Positions 19,752 to 28,063 are shown, numbered from the stretch's first letter. The stretch: 64,000 bases of DNA from Floricoccus penangensis (GCF_001832885.1 NZ_MKIQ01000026.1:83376-147375); one strand, 5' to 3'. The notes: generated by a model from the letters alone, not told the origin. Numbers and translations are program-made.

Positions 19752-19769
19752 TGTTATACTTAAATTATG
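19752..19769 (+). promoter_or_regulatory. recG extended -10 promoter directly before the ATG
   Basis: TGTTATACT (TG at 19752-19753, -10 at 19755-19760) is followed by exactly six bases and then the recG ATG. No Shine-Dalgarno sequence lies between. Transcription is expected to begin at about the A of the start codon, giving a leaderless mRNA. This is inference from spacing. Confidence 0.55.
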
Positions 19770-21782
19770 AAACTTACAGACTCGATTCAATACTTGAAGG
19801 GTGTAGGCCCCAAGTCATTGGAAAAATATCAAAAATTAGGAATATATACAATTGAAGATTTAATCTGCTATTTTCCTTTCAGATATGACGACTTTGCTAG
19901 TCGTTCAATCTTTGAATTGATGGACGGAGAAAGAGCTACTATTGTTGGAGAAGTTGTCACGCCAGCGAATGTTCAATTTTACGGTTTTAAAAAGAATCGT
20001 TTATCTTTCAAAATTAAACAGGAAGAAGCAGTTATTTCTGTCTCATTTTTTAACCAACCTTATTTAGCTGATAAGGTGGAAGTTGGTAAAACTATTGCTA
20101 TATATGGTAAGTGGGATGCAAAAAAGACTGCCATTATGGGGATGAAAATTTTGCCTCAAGTAGACAATGGTTTTCAACCTGTATATCATGTTATGCAGGG
20201 AGTTAAGCAAAATAACTTAGTTGCTCTAATTAAAACTGCAATTGATGCTGGAGCAATTGATTTATTGGAAGAAAGTCTCCCACATTACTTAATTGAAAAA
20301 TATAGACTTGTTGGTAGACGTGAAGCGGTACTCGGGATGCATTTTCCACTTGACGAAGAAGCTCATAAACAAGCTATGAGACGATTGAAATTTGAAGAGT
20401 TATTCTATTTTCAATTGAAATTACAGGCTCTCAGATTTAAAGAAAAAAAATTAACGGCGGGCATCCAGATATCGTATGATGAAAAGCTCGTTGATGCAAA
20501 GATAAATCAACTACCTTTTGAGCTAACAAATGCTCAAAATATGGCACTGACTGAAATTTTGACAGATATGAGTTCAGTTAGTCACATGAATCGTCTTTTG
20601 CAGGGAGATGTAGGATCCGGTAAAACAGCAGTCGCTTCAATAGGAATGTACGCAGCTTATACTGGTGGATATCAGTCAGCTATGATGGTTCCAACTGAAA
20701 TTTTAGCTAATCAACACCTTGAAAGCTTGCAAACTCTTTTCCCAGAATTAAATGTTGGACTTTTGACTAGTGGGATGAAGCCAGCTCTTAAACGTCAGAC
20801 TTTGGAAGACCTTGAAAAAGGAACTATTGATATGATTGTAGGTACCCATGCCCTTATTCAAGATAGTGTAAGCTACAATAATCTTGGTTTGGTTATTACT
20901 GACGAACAGCACCGTTTTGGGGTTAATCAGAGGAAAGTTTTAAGGGAAAAGGGAATTAACCCAGATGTTTTGATGATGACGGCAACTCCCATACCACGTA
21001 CCCTCGCTATCACAGCCTTTGGAGATATGGATGTGTCAATCATTGATGAGCTTCCAGCGGGGCGCATCCCAATAACGACTAGATGGGTTAGGCATGAGCA
21101 ACTTGAACAAGTCCTTCCCTGGATTAAAGAGGAACTTGATAAGAAGGCGCAAGTTTATTTCATCTCTCCTTTGATTGAAGAGAGCGAAGCACTTGATTTG
21201 AAAAATGCTCAGGATCTTTATCAAGAGTTAACGGATTATTTTGGTCAGGATGTAAATGTTGCACTTTTGCATGGTCGCATGAAGCCTGATGAAAAAGATT
21301 CAATAATGGATGATTTTAAGAACAAAAATTATGATGTTCTAGTATCTACTACAGTTATTGAGGTTGGTGTCAATGTTCCTAATGCTACAATAATGGTTAT
21401 TATGGATGCTGATCGCTTTGGACTTAGTCAGCTTCATCAGTTACGTGGTCGTGTCGGTCGTGGAAGCAAGAAATCTTATGCAATACTCGTCGCCAATCCT
21501 AAAACTGACCAGGGTAAACAGCGCATGAAAATTATGACTGAAACCAATAATGGTTTTGTTTTGGCGGAGGAAGACTTAAAGATGAGAGGATCTGGAGAAA
21601 TTTTTGGTACTCGTCAATCCGGTCTTCCAGAATTTGCTGTAGCCGATTTGGTAAATGACTATAACATTGTAGAAGTAGCACGCAAAGAAGCACAAAAAGT
21701 TTTTGAAGATAAAAATTGGGATACAAATCCTGACTATCAAATTTTGCGAAATAATTTGTCAGAAATTGATGTATTTGATTAA
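19767..21782 (+). CDS. recG: ATP-dependent DNA helicase RecG
   Basis: Replication-fork-reversal and Holliday-junction helicase, 671 aa. The wedge/OB domain (about 50-150) precedes helicase motifs I (GDVGSGKTAVA), Ia (MVPTEILANQH), II (TDEQHRFG), III (MTATPIPRTLA), and V/VI (ATIMVIMDADRFGLSQLHQLRGRVGRG). The C-terminal RecG-specific region (RGSGEIFGTRQSGLPEF) is complete. The start matches the usual RecG N-terminus (SIQYLKGVGPKSLEKY) but no ribosome binding site precedes it, because the -10 box lies only six bases upstream. It follows fakA after a terminator. Confidence 0.96.
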   Translation: MKLTDSIQYLKGVGPKSLEKYQKLGIYTIEDLICYFPFRYDDFASRSIFELMDGERATIVGEVVTPANVQFYGFKKNRLSFKIKQEEAVISVSFFNQPYLADKVEVGKTIAIYGKWDAKKTAIMGMKILPQVDNGFQPVYHVMQGVKQNNLVALIKTAIDAGAIDLLEESLPHYLIEKYRLVGRREAVLGMHFPLDEEAHKQAMRRLKFEELFYFQLKLQALRFKEKKLTAGIQISYDEKLVDAKINQLPFELTNAQNMALTEILTDMSSVSHMNRLLQGDVGSGKTAVASIGMYAAYTGGYQSAMMVPTEILANQHLESLQTLFPELNVGLLTSGMKPALKRQTLEDLEKGTIDMIVGTHALIQDSVSYNNLGLVITDEQHRFGVNQRKVLREKGINPDVLMMTATPIPRTLAITAFGDMDVSIIDELPAGRIPITTRWVRHEQLEQVLPWIKEELDKKAQVYFISPLIEESEALDLKNAQDLYQELTDYFGQDVNVALLHGRMKPDEKDSIMDDFKNKNYDVLVSTTVIEVGVNVPNATIMVIMDADRFGLSQLHQLRGRVGRGSKKSYAILVANPKTDQGKQRMKIMTETNNGFVLAEEDLKMRGSGEIFGTRQSGLPEFAVADLVNDYNIVEVARKEAQKVFEDKNWDTNPDYQILRNNLSEIDVFD

Positions 21783-21938
21783 TGTAGCGTGATATTTAGT
21801 GAAATTAGAGAATGGTAAAGAATCAATAATTGATAACAAAAAGATGAGGTTATAAAGGGCAATCTATCAAACTATTATTAAATGATTGCTGAAATTTCAA
21901 AAATAGGACTTAGGACTGATGAATTAATTTAAGAAAAA

Positions 21939-22172
21939 ATATATTATATATACATAGACAGGTGATACACCTTCTATAAACAAACCAACGGGTGTGAAGC
22001 TCGTAAACTTTTTTCATAAATCGTTGATTCTATTGGTGTAATTTCAAGAACCACAGAGCAAACTTGTTATCAAGTTAGCAACTAGTTTTTACTCAAATTA
22101 CAAGTAGGATTAACAAAACTCCTTAAATAAAAAACTCCTAGAAAAACCGAGCCTCCACTCGGTTTTTCGCTT
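21939..22172 (+). ncRNA. candidate small RNA with two anti-SD motifs and terminator
   Basis: This lies in the gene-free stretch after recG. An AT-rich TATATTATATATA (21939-21951) could serve as -10. Downstream are hairpins AGGTG/CACCT (21960-21972) and AACTTG-TTAT-CAAGTT, enclosed by GTAATTT/AAATTAC. Two ACTCCT motifs follow, the first within AAAACTCCTTAAATA (22115-22129), which is identical to the csRNA-like gene at 39.02 kb. It ends at a perfect terminator, AAAAACCGAG-CCTCCA-CTCGGTTTTT (22143-22168), whose loop CCUCC is itself complementary to a Shine-Dalgarno. No ORF of note is present. I call it an antisense-type sRNA candidate; the 5' end is uncertain. Confidence 0.5.
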
Positions 22173-22187
22173 TTTATTATATTCTAA

Positions 22188-22292
22188 TAGATAATATATT
22201 TTAGTAAGATTTATTGTGATTTACAGATAAGTCGATGTCGATTCTACTAATGCAAGTAAAACTTGCAAGTAGAAGTCGCACTCGGTTTTTCG
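22188..22292 (+). repeat. tandem structured repeat, unit 1
   Basis: First of four units with a period of about 122 bp. It reads TAGATAATATATTTTAGTAA, then GATAAGTCGATGTCGA, then a hairpin and GTCGCACTCGGTTTTTCG. The hairpin (22242-22274) is TTCTACT, bulge AA, TGCAAGT, loop AAA, ACTTGCA, AGTAGAA, all perfectly paired. Its CTCGGTTTTTCG tail repeats the 3' arm of the sRNA terminator just upstream. Confidence 0.85.
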
Positions 22293-22311
22293 TTGTTTAT
22301 TTGCTTCCATT

Positions 22312-22411
22312 TAGATAATATATTTTAGTAAGATTTAATGTGATTTGCAGATAAGTCGATGTCCGTAAAACTAGAGCAAGCAAGCTTGCAAGATTTAAGG
22401 CACTATTTTCT
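22312..22411 (+). repeat. tandem structured repeat, unit 2 (divergent)
   Basis: The upstream part matches unit 1 closely, but the hairpin (22366-22397) has different sequence: TAAAACT, bulge AG, AGCAAGC, loop AA, GCTTGCA, AGATTTA. One mismatch lies in each helix. The right flank has decayed to AGGCACT followed by ATTTTC. The architecture is retained despite the sequence change. Confidence 0.8.
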
Positions 22412-22433
22412 TCCTTATTAAGTTAGTACAATC

Positions 22434-22537
22434 TGATAATATGAATTGTCTTACTTATTGAATTTTTATAGATAAGTCGATGTCGATTCTACTAATGCAA
22501 GTAAAACTTGCAAGTAGAAGTCGCGCTCGGTTTTTCG
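22434..22537 (+). repeat. tandem structured repeat, unit 3
   Basis: The hairpin (22487-22519) is identical to unit 1, with GTCGA and GTCGC flanks and the CTCGGTTTTTCG tail. The upstream half (22434-22470) is much more diverged than in units 1, 2 and 4, which suggests stronger constraint on the hairpin half. Confidence 0.85.
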
Positions 22538-22555
22538 TTGTCTATTATACTCTAA

Positions 22556-22659
22556 TAGATAATATATTTTAGCCAGACTTATTATGATTTACAGATAAGT
22601 CGATGTCGATGAGACTTAATCAACTAAAGTTGATAGTTTCAGTCGCACTCGGTTTTTCG
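22556..22659 (+). repeat. tandem structured repeat, unit 4
   Basis: The hairpin (22610-22641) is TGAGACT, bulge TA, ATCAACT, loop AA, AGTTGAT, AGTTTCA. Both helices differ from unit 1 yet remain paired, with a single G-U pair. Flanks TGTCGA and GTCGCACTCGGTTTTTCG are unchanged. From the end of this unit to the ctsR promoter (22660-22790) I see only AT-rich sequence, with a small TGTATA/TATACA inverted repeat. Confidence 0.85.
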
Positions 22660-22793
22660 CTGTTTATTTCTTCTTTTAGATAGTAAAGTGTATATGGAAT
22701 ATACATTTTACTCATTAGTTAGACTCTTCCTAAAGAAGACCATTTTATCTTCTATTAACAATTGTTTCTTTAGCTTTTTTTAAGAAATTTGGT

Positions 22794-22825
22794 TATAATA
22801 TATATTAAGGTCAAAATAGGTCAAT
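22794..22825 (+). promoter_or_regulatory. ctsR-clpC promoter with CtsR operator
   Basis: TATAAT (22794-22799) is followed at 22809-22825 by GGTCAAAATAGGTCAAT, an almost perfect CtsR box (two GGTCAAA heptads spaced by three). It sits over the transcription start, so CtsR should repress its own operon. Confidence 0.88.
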
Positions 22826-22854
22826 GATTTTTGACGTTAAGAAAGGAGGATAAA

Positions 22855-23319
22855 ATGAGTGCGAAAAATACATCAGACATGATTGAGGAGTACCTCAAAA
22901 AGCTTTTGGAAGCCACTGCAGAGATTGAAATAAAACGTTCAGAGCTCGCAGAAACTTTTGATGTAGTACCTAGTCAGATTAATTATGTCATAAAAACTCG
23001 TTTTACCTTACCTCGAGGTTATGAAGTTGAAAGTAAACGTGGTGGCGGAGGATATATTAAAATTGTTAAAATTAAATATTCTAACAAGCATGTTCTTTTG
23101 CAAGAATTAAATGAAAAAATACCACTTTTATTGAGTGAAAAAGTGGCTAAAGATATAGTGCAATTTCTTTTTGAAGAAGAGTTGATTTCATATCGAGAAG
23201 GAAATTTTGTACTAGCAATGTTGAGTGATTCAAACTTTGATTCGAAGGATTCAGACGCCTTTAGATCAGCAATGTTAAAATCGTTTTTACGAAGATTGGA
23301 TAGAGAAGATGAAATATAA
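22855..23319 (+). CDS. ctsR: heat-shock transcriptional repressor CtsR
   Basis: Class-three stress-gene repressor, 154 aa, the normal length. The N-terminal winged-helix domain contains LAETFDVVPSQINYVIKTRF and the beta-wing tip RGGGGYIKIVKI, the glycine-rich thermosensing turn of CtsR. The start at 22855 was chosen because AAGGAGG lies 6 nt before it; the in-frame codons upstream lie within the leader. It overlaps clpC by 11 bases. No mcsA/mcsB genes intervene, as in other Streptococcaceae. Likely targets in this window are ctsR-clpC and clpP, both with operators. Confidence 0.96.
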   Translation: MSAKNTSDMIEEYLKKLLEATAEIEIKRSELAETFDVVPSQINYVIKTRFTLPRGYEVESKRGGGGYIKIVKIKYSNKHVLLQELNEKIPLLLSEKVAKDIVQFLFEEELISYREGNFVLAMLSDSNFDSKDSDAFRSAMLKSFLRRLDREDEI

Positions 23320-25777
23320 TAATAAATTAAAATTTACTCCTACTGTCGAGGCGATACTATCTGAAGCAGAGCAAATTGCATTAGAGTATAAAACGACGGT
23401 AATTGGAAGTGGGCATTTGTTAGCGGCTTTTGCCGACTTTTATGATAATCATGGTTCAGCAAGTATCCACAATCAAGGTCTTGAAAAAGAAGATATCGAT
23501 ATTGAACTTGAAACTGCTAGTTTAGGTTTGCCAGAGCTTTCTAAAAAAACTACAACAAGTTTTTCACCAAGACTTGAAGAACTGCTTGGACTTTCTCAGT
23601 ATTTAGCAAATGAAAATGGAAAAAATGAGATTGGCACAGACCACCTATTTTATATTTTGGTCTCAGACTCAGACTCATATGCTCATAGGATTTTGACTAC
23701 ACTTGGTGTCAATGTTAACAAACTATTGAAGGAATTTCTTGAGAAGACTCGTTTAGATATTCGTCCCATTATCAATCGTAAAGCAGTAACGCCAGCCTCT
23801 AAGAGACAGGTCGCAGGTGCTGTTGATCCAAATAGTAAGACGCCGACTTTAGACAGTGTGGCGCGTGATATGACCAAACTTGCCCGTGATGGTAAGATGG
23901 ATCCGATGATAGGACGCGATAAAGAAGTAGAACGTGTACTGCAAATTTTAAGTCGTCGTACGAAAAACAACCCAGTTCTTGTTGGAGAACCAGGTGTTGG
24001 TAAGACTGCTATTGCGGAAGGCCTTGCAATCAAACTTGTGACAAATGATGTTCCAGAAGATTTGCAGAACAAACGCTTAATGTCGCTTGAAATTTCGGCA
24101 GTTCTTGCTGGTACTAAGTTCCGCGGCGAATTCGAAGATCGTATGACAGCAATCATCGATGAGGTAAGTAGTTCAGATGATGTTATCTTGTTTATTGATG
24201 AAATTCATACAATTATGAGTTCAGGCGGAGGAATGGATGGAACACTTGATGCATCTAATATTCTAAAACCAGCTCTTGCTCGTGGCGATTTACAATTAAT
24301 AGGTTCAACAACATTCGATGAATACCAGAAGAAAATCGAGAAAGACTCAGCATTAGAAAGACGCCTAGCGCGTGTTGTGGTTGAAGAACCTAGTGCTGAT
24401 GATACGGTTGCAATTCTTTCAGGCCTTAAGTCTAAGTATGAAGAGTATCATAGTTTAAAAATAGAAGATTCAGCGATTGATGCAGCAGTCAAGAACAGTG
24501 TACGTTACATGCCCAATCGTAAATTACCAGATAAGGCAATTGATCTTTTAGATGAAGCGTCTGCTCGTGTTAAGATTAATAATTTAGAACATGACGATAC
24601 TTATCAAAAATCTCAAGAAGAGTTGAAAGATATTGATGAAAAAATTGATTTAGCATTTCTGAGTCATGAGTTATTAGAAATTAAAGAATTAAGAGAGCAA
24701 AAGTCTTTAATTGAGAAAAAACTTGATAAGCATTTATCACGTAAGAAAAAGACTAACGATACAAAAGTTACAGAACTTGATATCATTGAAGTTGTTAGTG
24801 ATCTTTCAGGTGTTCCTGTTAGTCAAATGACACAATCAGAAGCAAGCCGTTTAGTAAGACTAGAATCTGAATTACACGAACGTGTGATTGGACAAGATGA
24901 AGCTATCGGAGCTGTTAGTCGTGCAATTCGTCGTTCAAGAAGTGGTGTAAGTGACCCAAGACGTCCTATTGGTTCATTTATGTTCTTAGGACCTACTGGT
25001 GTTGGTAAAACTGAACTTGCAAAAGCCTTAAGTGCCTCAGTATTTGGTAGTGAAGACAATCTTATTCGCGTTGACATGAGTGAATACATGGAAAAATTCT
25101 CTACTAGTCGTTTGATTGGAGCTCCCCCAGGATATGTAGGTTTTGATGAAGGTGGACAGCTTACGGAAAAAGTTCGTCAAAAACCTTATTCAGTAGTTCT
25201 TCTTGATGAGATTGAAAAAGCCCATCCAGATGTCTTTAATATCCTTCTACAAATTCTTGATGACGGTTTTGTTACGGATAGCAAGGGTCGTAAAATTGAT
25301 TTTAGAAATACTATCATTATTATGACTAGTAATATTGGGGCTACTGCTCTTAGGGATGAAAAGACTGTCGGTTTTGGTGCTAAAGATTCAGCTGCTGACT
25401 ACAAGGCTATGAAGTCACGCATTTTAGAAGAATTGAAGAAAGCATATAGACCTGAATTCTTAAATCGTGTTGACGAAACTTTAGTCTTCCACAATTTAAC
25501 AGAAGGTGAAGTTCAAGATATTGTTAAATTAATGGCTAAATCAGTAATTGAACGTTTGAAGGAACAAAATATTAACTTAAAAGTTACACCTACAGCAGCA
25601 AAACATATTGCCAAAATAGGGTTTGATCCTGAATATGGTGCCCGTCCACTACGCCGTGCAATTCAAAGAGAATTTGAAGATAAACTAAGCGAGAAATTAT
25701 TGGTAGGTGAGATTAAAGAAGGAGATACAGTAACTATTGGTATTTCCAATGATAAGATTAATTTCAAGGTTAAATAA
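23309..25777 (+). CDS. clpC: ATP-dependent Clp protease ATPase ClpC
   Basis: HSP100/AAA+ unfoldase that feeds ClpP, 822 aa. The Clp_N repeats span about 1-140. AAA1 has GEPGVGKTAIAEGLA and VILFIDEIHT. A middle domain coiled region lies near 420-475. AAA2 has FLGPTGVGKTELAKAL and VVLLDEIEKAHPDVFN, and the C-terminal Clp_D2 segment ends DPEYGARPLRRAIQREFEDKL. Co-transcribed with ctsR and therefore heat- and stress-inducible. A strong terminator follows. Confidence 0.96.
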   Translation: MKYNNKLKFTPTVEAILSEAEQIALEYKTTVIGSGHLLAAFADFYDNHGSASIHNQGLEKEDIDIELETASLGLPELSKKTTTSFSPRLEELLGLSQYLANENGKNEIGTDHLFYILVSDSDSYAHRILTTLGVNVNKLLKEFLEKTRLDIRPIINRKAVTPASKRQVAGAVDPNSKTPTLDSVARDMTKLARDGKMDPMIGRDKEVERVLQILSRRTKNNPVLVGEPGVGKTAIAEGLAIKLVTNDVPEDLQNKRLMSLEISAVLAGTKFRGEFEDRMTAIIDEVSSSDDVILFIDEIHTIMSSGGGMDGTLDASNILKPALARGDLQLIGSTTFDEYQKKIEKDSALERRLARVVVEEPSADDTVAILSGLKSKYEEYHSLKIEDSAIDAAVKNSVRYMPNRKLPDKAIDLLDEASARVKINNLEHDDTYQKSQEELKDIDEKIDLAFLSHELLEIKELREQKSLIEKKLDKHLSRKKKTNDTKVTELDIIEVVSDLSGVPVSQMTQSEASRLVRLESELHERVIGQDEAIGAVSRAIRRSRSGVSDPRRPIGSFMFLGPTGVGKTELAKALSASVFGSEDNLIRVDMSEYMEKFSTSRLIGAPPGYVGFDEGGQLTEKVRQKPYSVVLLDEIEKAHPDVFNILLQILDDGFVTDSKGRKIDFRNTIIIMTSNIGATALRDEKTVGFGAKDSAADYKAMKSRILEELKKAYRPEFLNRVDETLVFHNLTEGEVQDIVKLMAKSVIERLKEQNINLKVTPTAAKHIAKIGFDPEYGARPLRRAIQREFEDKLSEKLLVGEIKEGDTVTIGISNDKINFKVK

Positions 25778-25789
25778 TAAATGTATTGA

Positions 25790-25829
25790 AATGAGGAAGT
25801 AGTGCTCAAAGCACTAGCCTCATTTTTTT
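25790..25829 (+). terminator. clpC terminator
   Basis: Nested stems ATGAGG/CCTCAT and TAGTGC/GCACTA are followed by seven T. Confidence 0.85.
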
Positions 25830-25865
25830 GATATAATTAAGAAAATGTTTAGTATAAGGAGTCAC

Positions 25866-26621
25866 ATGGATATTTTTCTTAGAGGAATGAAAGAGGTATT
25901 TAATCCAAAACGTATTTGGGAGGAACTTAAAAGCCTTGACCTAAATGAAAAGCTATTGCTATCTTTCATGATTTTCTCAGTTTTTTTAGCCTTTATTTTT
26001 GATAAAAATGGCTCAGGTGGATTGCTCGGATTTGTTACGGGAGTTTTCACGATTGTGAATTTAATTTTGATTGCGCGTGGAAAGTTGACTAACTATTTAT
26101 GGGGAATAGGTTCCTGTGTTTCTTGGCTAGCAGTAGCAGTAAATAATATGCTTATTGGCGATATTGTTTCGCAAACATTTCACTTGCTTATGCAATTTAT
26201 AGGGATTTATGCTTGGCAAAAGGTAATGGAGCATGCCTCTACTACAGAAATTGAACCAAAAAAATTATCAAGAAAAGCAGCAGTCTTATCATTTGTAGGA
26301 GCAATTGTTCTTTACTTTGCCATGGTTTATTTTTCAATTAAAGCGGGTGGTAATTTAGTTTGGTTGAGCTCAGCTATTCTCCCAGCGTCAATTATTGCAC
26401 AATTTTTGATGACCTATGGCTATAGTTCTCAGTGGATTTTTTGGCTAACAGTTAATATAATAAATATAATTATATGGAGTATACGCTTAGCAGAAGGTGG
26501 ATCATCAGCCTTGTCAATGCTTGTACTTAATTCAATGATGTTTATTAACTCACTCTACGGTATTTATGTTTGGTACGCGATTAGAGATAAAATGAAAAGG
26601 ATATTAAATAAAAAAGGTTAG
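25866..26621 (+). CDS. pnuC: nicotinamide riboside transporter PnuC
   Basis: Integral membrane transporter of the PnuC family, 251 aa, with about seven hydrophobic segments. Family features include GFVTGVFTIVNLILIARGK, LWGIGSCVSWL, the aromatic-rich LMQFIGIYAWQK, and the C-terminal LNSMMFINSLYGIYVW. The start at 25866 is preferred because AAGGAGT lies just upstream; an ATG 21 bp earlier overlaps that site. nadR follows after 4 bp, giving uptake followed by phosphorylation and adenylation of nicotinamide riboside to NAD. Confidence 0.93.
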   Translation: MDIFLRGMKEVFNPKRIWEELKSLDLNEKLLLSFMIFSVFLAFIFDKNGSGGLLGFVTGVFTIVNLILIARGKLTNYLWGIGSCVSWLAVAVNNMLIGDIVSQTFHLLMQFIGIYAWQKVMEHASTTEIEPKKLSRKAAVLSFVGAIVLYFAMVYFSIKAGGNLVWLSSAILPASIIAQFLMTYGYSSQWIFWLTVNIINIIIWSIRLAEGGSSALSMLVLNSMMFINSLYGIYVWYAIRDKMKRILNKKG

Positions 26622-26625
26622 ATTT

Positions 26626-27771
26626 ATGACTACTAATAATATTTCAAAAGGAAAATTAAAAGGACAAAAAATCGGAATATATTTCGGAACTTTTGCTCCT
26701 CTTCATATTGGACACCAACAACAGATATATAAAACAGCTGCCTTAAACGAAGGTGTTCTACTCGTAGCCTCGGGTTATGATGGGGATCGTGGAGATAAGA
26801 TTGGTCTTAATTTAGAAAAAAGATACCGTTATTTACGTCAGGCCTTCAATGATGAAGCAGACATTAAAGTAGCGAAACTTGATGAAAACGGAATGCCACC
26901 AATGCCAGATGGATGGGATGTGTGGACTGAACGCTTATTAAGTTTGATTTACGAAAACACAATTCAGAAGAATCTCCATGTTACTTTCTATGTTGGTGAA
27001 GAGGAATATGTAACAGAGCTTTCAAAACGTTTTCCAATAGATGATGGTAATACTTACTCAGTAGAGAGAGCAGATCGCCATGATATTTTAATATCTTCAA
27101 CTATGATTCGTGAAAACCCACAAGCTCATTGGAATGATATTAACCGTGTATTTCGTCGTCACTTTTCAAAAGTTGTTACCTTAATGGGTGGAGCATCAAC
27201 CGGTAAATCAACTCTCGTTCGTCGTTTGGCACGTTCTATAAGTGCACCATTTTCGGAAGAGTATGCTCGTTATTATGAAGAAGTTTCAAATATTGATGAT
27301 GATGAATTGCGTTTGGATGACTATGCACGCCTAATTTTAGGACAATATGATGCAAACTCAAATGAAATTTGTTCACCATCTAATAACGGAATTGTCTTTT
27401 TGGACACGGATGCTATAGTGACACGAGTTTATGCAAAACTATATTTATCAAAAGAAGAACAAGAAGATTTAGAACCACTTTTCCAAAGAACTATTAGACA
27501 GGAAAAAATGGATTTAATCTTAGTTATTCCGCCAATTACTAAATATGTTAATGACGGCTTTAGAAACATGGTTTGGGAAGAAAGTCGCTATGAATTCCAT
27601 GAAGAATTGATGCGTCAACTTGATGAATTCGGTCTTATGAACAAGGTTGTTGTGCTTGATGATAAGGGAGATGGAGGACGTGATGAATATGGCTATCTTG
27701 CTCGCTATCATCATGCAATCGATGCCGTTAAAGAGTATACAGGAGTCGAGATTCAGCGCTTAGAATATTAA
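26626..27771 (+). CDS. nadR: bifunctional NMN adenylyltransferase / ribosylnicotinamide kinase NadR
   Basis: Two-domain NAD salvage enzyme, 381 aa. The N-terminal nucleotidyltransferase domain has YFGTFAPLHIGHQQQIY with the catalytic HIGH-type motif and ends in the ISSTMIRENP motif. The C-terminal kinase domain (from about 185) has Walker A MGGASTGKSTLVRRLA and an FLDTDA motif. There is no N-terminal helix-turn-helix, so it lacks the repressor domain of enterobacterial NadR. Paired with pnuC it traps imported nicotinamide riboside as NMN and converts it to NAD. A terminator follows directly. Confidence 0.94.
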   Translation: MTTNNISKGKLKGQKIGIYFGTFAPLHIGHQQQIYKTAALNEGVLLVASGYDGDRGDKIGLNLEKRYRYLRQAFNDEADIKVAKLDENGMPPMPDGWDVWTERLLSLIYENTIQKNLHVTFYVGEEEYVTELSKRFPIDDGNTYSVERADRHDILISSTMIRENPQAHWNDINRVFRRHFSKVVTLMGGASTGKSTLVRRLARSISAPFSEEYARYYEEVSNIDDDELRLDDYARLILGQYDANSNEICSPSNNGIVFLDTDAIVTRVYAKLYLSKEEQEDLEPLFQRTIRQEKMDLILVIPPITKYVNDGFRNMVWEESRYEFHEELMRQLDEFGLMNKVVVLDDKGDGGRDEYGYLARYHHAIDAVKEYTGVEIQRLEY

Positions 27772-27793
27772 AAAAACGCCATTGGCGTTTTTA
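27772..27793 (+). terminator. nadR terminator
   Basis: AAAAACGCC and GGCGTTTTT pair around a 3-nt loop. Confidence 0.85.
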
Positions 27794-27847
27794 AGATGAA
27801 AAATTTAAATTATAAATACGTATATAAATATAAGGAAGGTATTAATT

Positions 27848-28063
27848 ATGGCAGAATTAAAATTTGAAATTGAAGAATCATTGATTGTATTATCTGAAAA
27901 TGAAAAGGGGTGGACTAAGGAGCTAAATCGTGTATCGTGGAACGGTGCACCTGCTAAGTACGATATCCGTTCATGGAGTCCAGATCATACAAAAATGGGT
28001 AAAGGAATTACTTTTACAAATGAAGAATTCCAAGTTCTATTACAAGAACTTGGAAATAAGTAA
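27848..28063 (+). CDS. ydbC: PC4/YdbC-family single-stranded nucleic-acid-binding protein
   Basis: Short protein of 71 aa of the PC4-like (transcriptional coactivator p15) fold, very close to lactococcal YdbC. The pattern LTVLSENEKGWTKELNRVSWNG-like strand region (about 12-34), KYDIRSWSPDHTKMGKGITF and a short C-terminal helix EEFQVLLQELG is typical. The bacterial family binds single-stranded DNA as a dimer; its physiological role is not established. AAGGAAGG lies 8 nt before the ATG. Monocistronic, converging with the DUF3397 gene with no space between them. Confidence 0.88.
   Translation: MAELKFEIEESLIVLSENEKGWTKELNRVSWNGAPAKYDIRSWSPDHTKMGKGITFTNEEFQVLLQELGNK

Noticed and set aside
21928..21933. 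Single TTTAAG upstream of the recG-side sRNA candidate as a CiaR site
   Set aside because: The required second TTTAAG at five-base spacing is absent on both sides.
22050..22085. Resemblance of AGAGCAAACTTG...CAAGTTAGC to the start of pneumococcal BOX elements (AGAGCAAACTAG...CTAGC)
   Set aside because: Only about 20 nt resemble boxA, and boxB/boxC are absent. Too short to call a BOX element.
22065..22180. tracrRNA-like features (CAAACTTG...CAAGTT, CCGAG/CTCGG terminator)
   Set aside because: No cas gene or CRISPR repeat lies nearby and there is no anti-repeat. The resemblance is only a generic hairpin plus terminator.
22188..22659. CRISPR array
   Set aside because: The four units repeat over nearly their whole ~105 bp and the variable part is a self-complementary stem, not a spacer. 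There are no short direct repeats of 25-37 bp and no cas genes.
23683..24156. 157-aa minus-strand ORF inside clpC
   Set aside because: Shadow of the conserved AAA1 domain; codon pattern and lack of a ribosome site argue against a gene.
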